DNA from: Nelumbo lutea
Lineage: Eukaryota; Streptophyta; Magnoliopsida; Proteales; Nelumbonaceae
DNA length: 64,000 nt
NCBI GenBank assembly: GCA_022828595.1
Contig: JAKGHH010000002.1
Coordinates: 76,542,383-76,606,382 of the forward strand
Direction: 5' to 3'
The notes below the pieces were generated by a model, which searched no databases, was not told where the DNA came from, and was given only the letters and a program-made list of their open reading frames with translations. The first letter of the stretch is position 1. Each line of letters starts with the position of its first letter. This document shows, piece by piece, positions 10,499 to 20,264 of this stretch. The position numbers and the translations under genes were made by a program.

Positions 10499-12355
10499 AT
10501 AAATCTAAGCTCTGAAATCTGGAAAGCAAGAAAACCTATGGAAAAGCTCTGATCTCAATCCCAAGAAAATTTGCTTTTCTGCTTTTGCAGAACTCTGAAT
10601 GCAATGAAGTTGTTCAGTGATCCAAATGCTGTTATTTCTGGGAAATGTGTACTTCACAATTTTACCCCTCATAATGAATCTGTTTGATACTTGTGAATGT
10701 TTTTAACACTGAAGATTATGATATGAATAAGTAAATTAAATAATTGACATCAATAAAATGGTATAATAATAAAATAAAAAATAAAATCAAGTATAATTAA
10801 ATAAATCATACATTAAACACAGCAACACATATGCACAAGAACGATTTGAACAAAGCAACTTTATCACCAGATCCATCTCAAGAATGACTCCAAACAATGA
10901 TTCCTCACAAACCAAAAGAACATATTCAGACAATTTGAAAGACAAAATAGTAACCACAATGAGAGAGGGAGAGACACACCTTTTGTAGAGGAAGATCAAT
11001 GGAGACATCTCCTTGATTAATCCGCAGTGAAGACATATTTTTAGAACAAAAATGGGGAAAATGATGAAAAATGAAAAAAAAATGGAAGACGATTACTGGT
11101 GAAGGTGTAGTCATCATCTGATATTTTTCATTCCTGACCACCAATATGGTTCAATGAGAATCACCAGTTGGCACTGTTGTGCAAGAGAGAATGCTGAAGA
11201 GGAAAAAAGGATTTAGGGTTTGGGGAGGAAGGGTTTAAGACATGCGGGCAGAGTTGGGGTTTTTATTTTCATAAAGGGGCATGATTGGAAAGTGAATTTC
11301 ATCTGATACCTCCAAATGTGCTTAGTGGGTTAGCTTGAATGCTAACAAGTCTAGGGTATTTTAGGTGTTCAGAGGTTTGGTTTGGAGGTGCAAGTGAACG
11401 ACCATGACTGCTAAAACAGCAACTTTTCAGCATTTGGCAATTGGTTCTCTACTATCAAATACAATCTTAGTGAAGATGGAAAGTGTTCAGATGACATTCA
11501 AAACTTTTCAAAAGCCTATTTTACCCTTTTTATGGAACCTTCTTATATCTTATATGGATGAAAACACCCTTATTATACTTCTTGAAGGGACAAATTTCTT
11601 TGCCATAATGTTAAGGTGAGAATGAAAATTTGAAAATGGGCTCAGAAAAATAAAATAAAAATTTGAGACGGCAAAAATGCATTTAATGTTTTTATAGGAA
11701 AACCCAGAAGGAGGTCTTGGTATTTGACTAAAACTCAAAGGGAGGAATAAATAATTTACCTTTCTTTTTACATATATCTTTTTTTGACTGTGGTCTCACA
11801 TCCAGACTTCCACTTTCCTTGAAAACTTCATTATTTTGGGATTGTTCCTTGAGGTATTACCTAACTGCTTCCAGATTTACTAAAATCCTATTTGTAGTCT
11901 ATTGCTAAATTTCAGAGATAGTTTTGAAATGATGCATCTTATCCAACCTAACATGGGTTAGTCAGTTTAGTTATTGGTGGCCAGGCATCGCCTAGACAAC
12001 AAATATATGTATATGTGTGTGTGTGTGTGTATCTGTGTGTGAGTTATAAGAAAAATGATCTCTTGACTAAGTATATCTATGTTTTAATATTTTTTTCACC
12101 TAATTAGAGTTGAATGCTGATTTTTCTAGTTATAGTTTTGAAGTGATACATTATACATTTTATCCATCATGGGTTAATATTGTTAAGGCAGTCACCTGAT
12201 TTTCAAGAAAAGAAACATAAATTCTTGAATTACTTGGTTTAGAGTTCTAGGCACAAAAACAAGCATTTAAGACATTAATTTTCATGTCTATTGTCTATGT
12301 ATACCTGCATCAACCCAAAACTTTTCACAGATATTTATAGTGAAGGCTCATAATA
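10499..12355. other. Non-coding stretch, no gene seen
   Basis: AT-rich sequence with only short reading frames and no recognisable domain. I looked here for N-terminal transporter exons and saw none. It contains a TG microsatellite at 12003-12042. If the transporter gene extends leftwards, this is intron. Confidence 0.6.
12003..12042. repeat. TG/TA microsatellite
   Basis: Alternating ATATGTATATG followed by about nine TG units, then an imperfect CTGTGTGTG tail. Confidence 0.9.
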
Positions 12356-12637
12356 TGTTGAGATTGGGCCGAATTTATGTTATTTGGCCCAGCTTTGTTT
12401 TATTTTTATTTACTTAATGCAGTTAGGAAGTTATTGGGCCTTAGGCCCATTAGTTTATGTTAAGTTAAGTAGTGACTGTTCAGCTACTTCAAGTAGCCGA
12501 CCTACTAAGGGTATCATTGTACTTTTCTATTCTTTTTATAAAGTATATAAATCAAAAGGGGGGTGGCCAGATCTATTCAATTCTGGCGACATCCCATTCT
12601 TTTCTCTTCTTTCTCTTGCTGAAACTCTTCAACTTCT
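12356..12637 (+). repeat. Copia-B 5' LTR, first part
   Basis: It begins TGTTGAGATTGGGCCG and matches the 3' LTR at 19546 onwards. A TATATAAAT promoter box lies at 12544-12552. The LTR is interrupted at 12638 by an L1 LINE and resumes after 13904; its end (TTCTACT) is at 13953. Confidence 0.93.
12621..12637. repeat. LINE target site duplication, left copy
   Basis: GAAACTCTTCAACTTCT (17 bp) is repeated exactly at 13888-13904 after the LINE poly(A). The uninterrupted 3' LTR has one copy of this site. Confidence 0.92.
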
Positions 12638-13887
12638 GATAATGTTGTCTTAGACCCCACTAGGGCGGATTCTAGAATTTGGACACCTACCCCCAATGGC
12701 ATCTTTTCTTGTGCTTCTTTCTTCAAAGTCTTAAGTCAGTCCACCAGTCCTACTTTCCCCCCTTTCCCTGTTGATGAGGTTTTGGTGCAGAGCAATACCT
12801 CCTAGGGTTGGTAGTTTTTGTTGGGAAGCCTATCTAGAAAGAATCAACACTGGTGATCTACTCCAAAAGAAGAGGCCCAATACTTGCTTGTCACCTCATT
12901 GGTGTGTTTTTTGTAAAGCGGATGGGGATACTGGTTTTCACCTACTGGTGTCTTGCCATTTTGCGAGGTCAATTTGGGATTGGGCTTTCTCCCTATTTGG
13001 ATGTAGCTGGAATCCTCCATCAGACTTGCAGGGCCTTTTTTCCCCTTCTTTTTTCTGGTGGCGGATAAAAAGGGGAAGGACTATGTGGAGAGGATTAAGG
13101 GCTGCAGTATGTTGGACACTTTGGGAAGAAAGAAACTCTAGGATATTCTCAGAAGCTGAGAGAGGAGCAGCAGATCTGAGGGCTATCATACATATTAGGG
13201 TTGTACAGTGGCTGAAATCTTTGGAGCTATTCACAGATTACACTGTGGATGACATGTTGAGGAAGTGGGGTGAAATTGCAAATTGCACACAGACCAAGTC
13301 AGTAATGAGTGTGGCATGGACGCCTCCACCTGGTGAATTCTTGAAATTAAACTTTGATGGGTGTAGTAGGGGAAATCTGGGACAATCGGGGATTGGGGGT
13401 GTTTTTAGGGATGAGAATGGGGTCATTTCTGCCATGTTCTCAGGACCAATTGGAGTGGGTGACTCCCTTAGAGCTGAGATCTTTGCAGTTGTGGAAGGAG
13501 TTCGGCAAGCTAAGGAGTTGAACATCAGGAAACTCATAATTGAAGGGGATTCAGAGGTGGTGATAGGGTGGCTGATTAAAGATAACAATGGCTTATGGAA
13601 GTACAACAATGAGAGGAGGAAATTCAAGTGGCTGGTGTGGGAGATGGAAGTTAAGATATGTTGGGTTAAAAGATCGGCTAATTCCCTAATTGACGGTTTA
13701 GCTAAACAAGGGGCAGAAAGGGATTCACTGTTTTGGGATAAGTTGTAACTTTAGTGTTTTTTCCTTTTTTTCCTTTTCTTGAGGTTCTTTGTTGCTCTTG
13801 GAAGATAAGTGTTTTTGTCTTCCTCTTGTAAATCTTCTATTTGATGATTTAATGAAAGTGTTATTGATCAAAAAAAAAAAAAGAAAA
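12638..13887 (+). mobile_element. 5'-truncated L1-type LINE
   Basis: A 1250-bp insertion ends in a run of 13 A within an A-rich tail (13870-13887) and is flanked by a perfect 17-bp target duplication, the hallmark of target-primed reverse transcription. It carries only the C-terminal part of ORF2, so reverse transcription stopped early. It entered the 5' LTR after Copia-B had inserted. Confidence 0.93.
12771..13748 (+). CDS. L1 LINE ORF2 C-terminus: zinc-binding domain and RNase H
   Basis: A 325-residue open frame; the first ATG is at 12774, but this is an internal piece of a larger ORF2. Residues 1-70 are the RT zinc-binding domain (IPPRVGSFCWEAYLERI, then CVFCKADGDTGFHLLVSC). Residues about 190-320 are a plant-type RNase H with acidic residues in LNFDGCSRGN, RAEIFAVVEG and IEGDSEVV, and the closing block RSANSLIDGLAKQG. 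Just upstream (about 12660-12770) the preceding ORF2 residues (SRIWTPTPNGIFSC) lie in another frame, so one frameshift separates them. Without an RT domain it cannot mobilise itself; any expression would depend on the surrounding LTR. Confidence 0.88.
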   Translation: MMRFWCRAIPPRVGSFCWEAYLERINTGDLLQKKRPNTCLSPHWCVFCKADGDTGFHLLVSCHFARSIWDWAFSLFGCSWNPPSDLQGLFSPSFFWWRIKRGRTMWRGLRAAVCWTLWEERNSRIFSEAERGAADLRAIIHIRVVQWLKSLELFTDYTVDDMLRKWGEIANCTQTKSVMSVAWTPPPGEFLKLNFDGCSRGNLGQSGIGGVFRDENGVISAMFSGPIGVGDSLRAEIFAVVEGVRQAKELNIRKLIIEGDSEVVIGWLIKDNNGLWKYNNERRKFKWLVWEMEVKICWVKRSANSLIDGLAKQGAERDSLFWDKL

Positions 13888-13904
13888 GAAACTCTTCAAC
13901 TTCT
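13888..13904. repeat. LINE target site duplication, right copy
   Basis: Exact copy of 12621-12637, directly after the A-rich tail. Confidence 0.92.
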
Positions 13905-13953
13905 TCTTTTCTTTACAAAGATCACGCAAAAACAATTTTCATCAACTTCTACT
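13905..13953 (+). repeat. Copia-B 5' LTR, last part
   Basis: Matches the final part of the 3' LTR (about 19830-19878) and ends TTCTACT next to the primer binding site. Confidence 0.9.
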
Positions 13954-13965
13954 TGGTATCAGAGC
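13954..13965 (+). other. Copia-B primer binding site
   Basis: TGGTATCAGAGC directly after the LTR end; complement of initiator methionine tRNA. Confidence 0.95.
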
Positions 13966-14432
13966 AAGCTGAAGGTTTCTTGAGCTGCTCCATCATGCAG
14001 CCCTAGATCGGCTAACTGCATGGTGAGGTGAGAGGCTGATCAAAGACCTTAGGTAAGCCCAGTTTTTGGATTTTTTTTGGTGGATCTGCTTTGTCTTGTA
14101 GCTGGTCTAGGGTTTCCCACCAAGTTCAGGAAGAACTGGAGAAAAGGGGAGAGTCCTGTTTTTGTAGGACTCTTCAATTTTGACCTAGGAAGTGGCGCCC
14201 TAGTTTTGTTGGGTTTCTTGGAGTTTTCTAAAGGGGGCGGTTCAAGTTCCACCTGTTTTGGAGGCCTCTGGAAGGAGCAACTACTTCTTCTCTCTCTTCT
14301 CCTGCTCTCGCAGAAAAGGAATCTTTTGTGGGAGGAGTATCTAGGGTACCAGAAAGATGTTTGTGGTGCCTGAAGAAGATTATTTCATATTTTTTCATCT
14401 TAAAGTGACCTTCTAACCCTTTTTTGGGAATA

Positions 14433-15250
14433 ATGGAGGGTCACAAAGTTGAAAACAAACCGAGGAGTGAAATGGGACAAAGGGGGAGGAGGTGTCAGAG
14501 ACCATTTTGGGGCTGGGACCATCACTACAGTTAAGTTAGATGCTACAAACTTTTTAGAATGGTCACAATCTGCAAAGATGGCCATTGGTGCTTATGGGAA
14601 GTTGGGGTATATGACTGGTGAGAAAGTGAAACCCGAGACTAACTACTCCTGATGGGTACAGGAAAATTATATGGTAATGACTTGATTATGCAATTCTATG
14701 CTGCCCCATACAAGTAAAAATTTTTTGTGGGCTAATATAGCTAAGAAATTTGGGATGGGGTTGCAAAAACCTATTAATAGAGTGAGAACGTTGCTAGGGC
14801 CTACCAGTTGAGAAACCAGGTTATTGCTACTAGACAGGGAGATAAACCTATTGTTGTTTATTTTTCGACCCTTAAAACCCTAAGGCAGGAGATTGACCAC
14901 TTGGAGATTGTGGTTTGGGAAAGTAGTAAGGATGCAGCAACCTACCAGAAGCTCTTAGAGAATAATAGAGTCTTTGAATTTCTTGCTGGCCTTAAACCAA
15001 AGTATGGCAACATATCCTTTCCAGAGTTAGTGTTACTCTCTCTCAGGCATATGCCTTTGTATTAGGAGAAGAGAGTAGGAGGAATGTGATGACGAAGCAT
15101 TCGGGCCTTGAGCAATCGGCTACGGTTAGTACTTTGAAACCTAAACAGGGTGGAGACAGGGGTGGAAATGAAATCAAGAAGGAAGATAAGAAGGACCTGA
15201 TCTGTGACTACTGTAAGAAGCCTAAACACACGAGGAGATACCTACTGGAA
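14433..15250 (+). pseudogene. Copia-B gag remnant
   Basis: Gag starts at ATG 14433 (MEGHKVENKP), shifts frame near 14485, and continues with [21 protein letters not shown]. Stops follow at 14650 and in 14690-14810, then FEFLAGLKPKYG at about 14970. The CCHC knuckle [11 protein letters not shown] (15203-15236) loses its last cysteine because the frame shifts inside it. The upstream leader (13966-14432) has no function I can read. Confidence 0.88.
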
Positions 15251-16070
15251 GATTCACCCTCACCTTGCGCCGAATAGACTCAAAAACAAGAAGGGAAATG
15301 TGAACGTGGTAGTAACTAGTGACCTTCCTGGACCTCCTACTACAGCTACTTTGGAGTCTGTTGCAACTGCTGCAGTGAGGACCAATCTAGAGAGATATAG
15401 GCAGTTACTTAGTCAACGAGATACAGTCAGCCATAATCCGTTATCAGGTGGACAGCTAGGTACAGGTGGTTCTGGTGGTGGGCATTCTACTTCTTTTGCC
15501 CATACAGGTAGTTCACATGCCTCTACAAACTATGTTTCTACTACAGGTAAGGAGGGACCTCCTTGGGTTTCTGGAGCCTCAGAGCATATGACCCATATTT
15601 CCACCATTTTCTCCTCTTACCAACTATGCTCTAGCAGAGATAGAGTTTCCACAGCTGATGGATCTCATGTTCCCATTGCTGGGAAGGGGTCTGTCAAGAT
15701 AACCAATTCCATTTCCCTACCCTCTGTCCTTCATGTACCCAGATTAAGTACTAACTTGTTACCGTTTAGTAGTTTGACCAAGAATTTGAATTGCTCAGTG
15801 ATTTTTTCTCCTGGCCATTGTGTTTTGCAAGATCTGGTTTCAAAGAGGACTATTGGGAGTGGTCGTGAGGTGAATGGAATCTACCGTCTGGATGTACTTC
15901 CCAATCATCAGATTCATCATGTTAGCAGGGATTTTGAGTCAAAGTCTATGGTTCAGATTATGCTTTGGCATAATCGGTGGGGACATTTGTCTTTTTCTTC
16001 TTTGCGTTTCTTATTTCTAAAGTTATTTGAGTCTGTTAATATGTCTAGCTTAGAGTGTGAAGGTTGTTAG
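15250..16070 (+). pseudogene. Copia-B protease and pre-integrase remnant
   Basis: The frame 15204-16070 carries the gag-protease linker, then protease: GKEGPPWVSGASEHMTH at about 15550-15590. The catalytic segment should read WIIDSGAS as in Copia-A; here IID is missing, so the active-site aspartate is gone. The body of the domain (RVSTADGSHVPIAGKG, LHVPRLSTNLL) is well kept. It ends in the pre-integrase zinc finger (LWHNRWGHL, LECEGC), cut by a stop at 16068-16070. Confidence 0.9.
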
Positions 16071-16818
16071 CTTGGAAAACATTGTAGACATTCCTTTAAA
16101 GCTAGTAATAAAAGATGTTCATTTGCTTTTAATGTTATTCATACTGATGTGTGGGGACCATACCATGTTCCTTCTATGGGTGGCTACAGATACTTACTTT
16201 TATTTGTAGATAATTTTTCTTGGTATTCTTGTATTTACTTGATGGGATCCCGTGATGAGGTGCCATCCTTGGTTTGGTAGTTTCATAAGAAGGTGCTAAC
16301 ACAGTTTGGGGTACGAGTGAAAGTGTTCAGGTCAAACAATGCCAAGGAGTATTTTGAGAAGAATCTTGCTTTGTATCTATTAGAGTATGGAGTAATTCAT
16401 CAGAGCAATTGTTCTTACACTCCACAGCAAAATAGTGTAGTAGAAGGGAAGAACAGACATATTGTTGAGATTGTGAGGAGCATGATGATAACATCTACTA
16501 TTCCAGTTCGATTTTGGAGTGATGTAGTTCTCACAGCAGTCGTTTTGATTAATAGAGTGCCTTCTCGTGTTCTTGGATATAGCACCCCATTCAGCCTCCT
16601 TTTTCCTGAGGAGGAGATGTTCCACATTCCTGTCAAGGTTTTTGGTTGTGTTTGCTTTGCACATGTTCTTGGTCCTCATCGCTCGAAGCTTGATCCGAAG
16701 GCAAAGAAGTATGTTTTCCTTGGGTATGCAGAAAATCAGAAAAGATATTGTTGCTATGATCCAGCCTCTGGGAGTCGGTATGTTACTATGGGTGTCACCT
16801 TTTTTTGAGCCCACAAAG
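16071..16818 (+). pseudogene. Copia-B integrase remnant
   Basis: Following GKHCRHSF, the integrase core reads [20 protein letters not shown] (about 16130), FRSNNAKEYFE (16330), QNSVVEGKNRHIVE (16430) and the post-core block LDPKAKKYVFLGYAENQK (16690-16740). The second catalytic position is changed (FRSNNAKEYF instead of [10 protein letters not shown] in Copia-F), and the usual QNGVAERKN is QNSVVEGKN. Stops occur at 16068 and near 16278. Sequence similarity ends at about 16815, where the foreign LTR begins. Confidence 0.88.
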
Positions 16819-18230
16819 TGATCATAGTGACAGGATCAGCCCCTTTATCAGACAAAGTGAATGATCGGGGATGCACTCTCTTTGATGGAAACCATAACTG
16901 CCGGCAGTTGATTTCAACCGTTGAAATTTGTCTTGCAAAATATATTTATATAAAGATATACATATATTTTATGGTTTCAAAATGCTTGCAAAAGGTTTTA
17001 ATTCCCGGGATACATGTAAGTAGAGAGTGTAGCACTATGCCTTGCAACCGAGGGAGAGGTCATCTCTTGTCGAGCAGTATTTGATCATTATGGGCTGAAA
17101 GGTTAAGTGTAAAACCATTGAGGGTAATACCTGATGGGCTAATCTTGCATCCGCCCGCAGTCCTTGGGTTTTTATAAGATGGCTTGACCCAAGGACAATT
17201 TAGTGTAAATGTTGGGCCCATAAAGAGCCCATGGTGATGAACTCAGGGGTTCACTGTCTCCTATAGTGAATTTGGCCAGGCCTTGTAACAGAGGCTGGGC
17301 TGAACCCATGTGGCTGATGTGTAGATCAATGTTTAGGTCCCACTCCATACAAGGATAACTAACCGGGTAGCAGATTGAGGGGCTAGTGAGCACATTAGAC
17401 TTAATGGGCCTAAAGCCCAATTCGAACTGGCTTAATAAGATTAATTAAAAGAGGGTGGTTCTAGGATTTAGATCAACAGATAGAATAAGGGATTATCCCT
17501 ATCCACTCAAAGAGTCTAGATCCAAATAAAGATTTGGATCAGGAAACTCCTAATTTGATTAGGAAGGCTGACCTTTATTTGTAGATAAGATAAGGGATTA
17601 TCCTTATCTCTTAAAGAGAGTCCATATCCAAATAAAAGATTTGGATTAGGAAACTCCTAATGGGATTAGGAGAACCTCTCTTTAAGGCTATAAATAGAAG
17701 AGCAGGGCGAACCTCCAAATCATCTTACAGACTGTTGAATTATAGAAAGAGAACACAGTTTGACTGCACTGTCTTCTCTCCTGCTCTTGCTGCCCTATCA
17801 GTTTGATCTCCACCAGTGGGAGTGATCAAGAACAGTTCTTGATATTGCCTTTTGGTAGAAAAGGCAATTTGAAGTCATGCTCACCTACCCTCGATCACAT
17901 TCTTGCTGAAGAATTCGGTTCTTGCTGAAGAATCGTCCTGTTGATTCTATTTCACCACACACCGTGTCATCTTCAGTAGAATCAATCTTTGGTTCTCTCC
18001 TTGGGCGTGAACACCTTCATTGGGAGTTACTGTTACTCTGTATCAGGTATATCCCTCTCCTCCCTTTTGGTTTCAAATCTGGTCTGGTTTGGTTTCAAGA
18101 TTGATCATTGAAAATGCAGTTTTCTAAAATAGGGAATGTGATTCCCACATGGGAGAGAGAAATTTTTGAAATTTCACCCAACCTTCCTGCAGGGTTCGGC
18201 CATCCATATGATGGATCCCTCATCCCTTCA
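16819..18230 (+). mobile_element. Solo LTR of the Copia-E family (element D)
   Basis: A 1412-bp segment begins TGATCATAGTGACAGG and ends CATCCCTTCA. It aligns end to end with the 5' LTR of Copia-E (57677-59116). A TATA box (CTATAAATAG) lies at 17698-17707, downstream of two 105-bp repeats. No primer binding site or internal sequence follows, so it is a solo LTR. The flanks do not form a target duplication: host sequence stops in the integrase tail and resumes in RT at 18231 (GCAAATGGGTTTA), so several hundred bases of Copia-B are missing. Confidence 0.88.
17478..17687 (+). repeat. Two tandem 105-bp repeats upstream of the LTR TATA box
   Basis: The first unit starts AGATAGAATAAGGGATTATCC at 17478 and the second AGATAAGATAAGGGATTATCC at 17583. 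Each ends with a GGATTAGGAAACTCCTAAT-like palindromic motif. The same arrangement with the same spacing is at 58347-58556 in Copia-E. Confidence 0.85.
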
Positions 18231-18900
18231 GCAAATGGGTTTATATAGTCAAATGCAAGGTAGATGGAAGTATAGAAAGGTATAAGGCAAGATTGGTTGC
18301 AAAAGGGTACAGTTAAACCTATGGCATTGACTACTTAGAGACTTCTACACCAGTTGCAAAAATGAACTCTGTTCGGATCCTTCTCTCTCTTGCTGCTACA
18401 TACTCTTGGCCCCTTTTCCAACTTGATGTGAAAAATGCCTTTCTTAATGGGGATCTGCAAGAAGTATATATAGATCTCCCTACTGGTTTCTATAGCGATG
18501 CTGAAAAGGGAAAGGTATGCAGATTGAAGAAGTCTCTTTATGGTTTGAAACGGTCACCTAGAGCTTGGTTTGATGGGTTCAAAAAGGCCTTGATTGCTTT
18601 TGGCTATACTCAGACTCAATCTGACCATACTTTGTTTGTGAAGCGGAGACCTAAGTGAGATTGATAGTTTGAAGAAGAATCTACATAGAGAATTTGAAAT
18701 TAAGGATCTTGGGGAGCTGAAGTATTTCTTGGGCATTGAGGTAGCAAGATCAAAGTATGGCATCTTTATCTCACAGAGGAAATATGTTTTGGACCTTTTA
18801 CAAGAGGTAGGGAAACTTGGGACAAAGGCATCTAGTACTCTTATTGATTAGAATCACAAAATTAATGCATCAGACCAGACCAGACATCTAGGGCAATTGT
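18231..18900 (+). pseudogene. Copia-B reverse transcriptase remnant
   Basis: RT resumes with KWVYIV-like residues and [11 protein letters not shown] homology in broken frames. A good frame follows at 18362-18658 ([57 protein letters not shown]). Directly after KRR the segment encoding the YVDD catalytic motif is missing, and the sequence jumps to the SEIDSLKKNLHREFEIKDLG region (18655 on). The polymerase active site is therefore deleted. Confidence 0.9.
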
Positions 18901-19530
18901 TATATTTATGTATGACAAGACCATACATCTCTTATGCAGTGAGTGTGGTGAGTCAATACATGCATGCCCCTTGAGTTCAACATTGGGGCTGTTGATAGGA
19001 TTCTTGCTTATCTGAAGGGACACCTAGGTAGAGGTATACTATTTGCTAACCATGGACAGTTGAATCTAGAGGCTTACACAGATGCTAATTGGGTTGGATG
19101 CCTAGATGACGGGAGATCTACATCAGGAGTCTGCACTCTTGTTGGAGGCAATCTGGTTTCGTGGAAAGGTAAGAAACAAATAGTTGTGGCAAGATCAAGT
19201 GCAAAAGCTGAATACAAAGCCATGGCACATGGAGTTTCAGAGCTTCTCTGGATCCAGTCCTTGTTAGGAGAAATTGGTATTGAGGCAGAAGAACCTATGA
19301 TGATGTACTGTGGTAATCAGGCAGCAATTAACATTGCTCACAACCCAGTTCAGCATGACAGGACAAAGCATAATGAAGTGGACAGACATTTTATAAGAGA
19401 AAGGATGACTCCAAGGGATGTTTGTTACATTGCTTCTGATTTGTAGCTTGCTAATATTATTATAAAAGGTGTTGCAAGAAACAAGCTGGAGCATGATCTA
19501 CGCAAGTTGTGAATGTGTGGCATCTACTCC
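18901..19530 (+). pseudogene. Copia-B RT C-terminus and RNase H remnant
   Basis: The frame 18964-19446 has [69 protein letters not shown] and NQAAINIAHNPVQHDRTKH, the RNase H of copia polyproteins. Stops at 19444-19446 and near 19510 break the last 30 codons, which end in the LRKL.MCGIYSKFEGEC region before the polypurine tract. Confidence 0.9.
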
Positions 19531-19536
19531 AAATTT

Positions 19537-19545
19537 GAGGGGGAG
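19537..19545 (+). other. Copia-B polypurine tract
   Basis: GAGGGGGAG directly before the 3' LTR. Confidence 0.92.
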
Positions 19546-19878
19546 TGTTGAGATTGGGCCGAATTTATGTTATTTGGCCCAGCTTTGTTTTATTTTTATT
19601 TACTTAATTCAGTTAGGAAGTTATTGGGCCTTAGGCCCATTAGTTTATGTTAAGCTGTGACTGTTCAGCTACTTCAAGTAGTCGACCTACTAAGGGTATC
19701 GTTGTACTTTTCTATTCTTTTCATAAAGTATATAAATCAAAGGGGGGTGATCAGATCTATTCAATTCTGGCGACATCCCATTCTTTTCTCTTCTTCTTCT
19801 CTTCTTTCTCTTGCTTAAACTCTTCAACTTCTTTTCTTCACAAAGGTCACACTAAAACAACTTTCAGCAACTTCTACT
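19546..19878 (+). repeat. Copia-B 3' LTR
   Basis: A 333-bp uninterrupted LTR, TGTTGAG to TTCTACT, with TATATAAAT at 19729-19737. It gives the reference sequence that proves the LINE insertion in the 5' copy. Confidence 0.93.
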
Positions 19879-20090
19879 ACTTATTTCCTCCACTGAAAAG
19901 TTTATATTATACTGCCTACCTAGTTGGTCATCTAGGTTTAGGCATCCAAAACCAAGTCTATTTTATAATTCACAACTAGGCGGTGCTTTACATCATGTAC
20001 AAATTTCTCTCATAATCACAAAGATAAATAAGCAAATGTTTCTTGAACGTCCAATCAACTATTGTTCTTATCATTACATATTCATGACAG

Positions 20091-20264
20091 GTGAAGAATC
20101 CTCAACGAGATTTGCCATTGGGTATTGGGCTTTCACTGTCTTATATGTTGTGTCTTGTATATGCTGGTATCCACTGTTATTGTTGGCCTGGTACCATTCT
20201 TTGCCCTGGATCCAGACATCCCGGTATCTTCTGCCTTTTCTAGCCATGGGATGCAGTGGGCAGT
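20091..20264 (+). CDS. CAT exon (first in window)
   Basis: Starts after acceptor TTCATGACAG, with codons [17 protein letters not shown], then [20 protein letters not shown] and [18 protein letters not shown]. The frame slips by one base at 20142-20145; read without correction it hits a stop near 20242. The 174-bp length is one more than the phase of the next exon requires. The donor is GTAGGT at 20265. It corresponds to the two membrane segments after the GFD..AEE motif of CATs. Confidence 0.88.

Larger units (their letters stand above)
12356..19878 (+). mobile_element. Copia-B, copia retrotransposon with two nested insertions
   Basis: A Ty1/copia element close to Copia-A and Copia-F in sequence, running 5' to 3' with LTRs at 12356-13953 (interrupted) and 19546-19878. 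Internal order: primer binding site, gag, protease, integrase, RT, RNase H, polypurine tract. A LINE lies in the 5' LTR and a foreign solo LTR replaces the integrase-RT linker. The LTRs differ by roughly 4% by eye. The protease active site and RT YVDD are both deleted, so the copy is dead. Flanks TAATA and ACTTA do not match, so no target duplication is evident. Confidence 0.92.

Noticed and set aside
13238..13627. A 129-codon minus-strand frame
   Set aside because: It is antisense to the L1 ORF and has no recognisable domain.
14077..14373. A 98-codon frame in the Copia-B leader
   Set aside because: It is leader sequence between primer binding site and gag. The related leaders of Copia-A and Copia-F do not keep the frame.
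16380..16814. A 144-codon minus-strand frame
   Set aside because: It is antisense to the Copia-B integrase.
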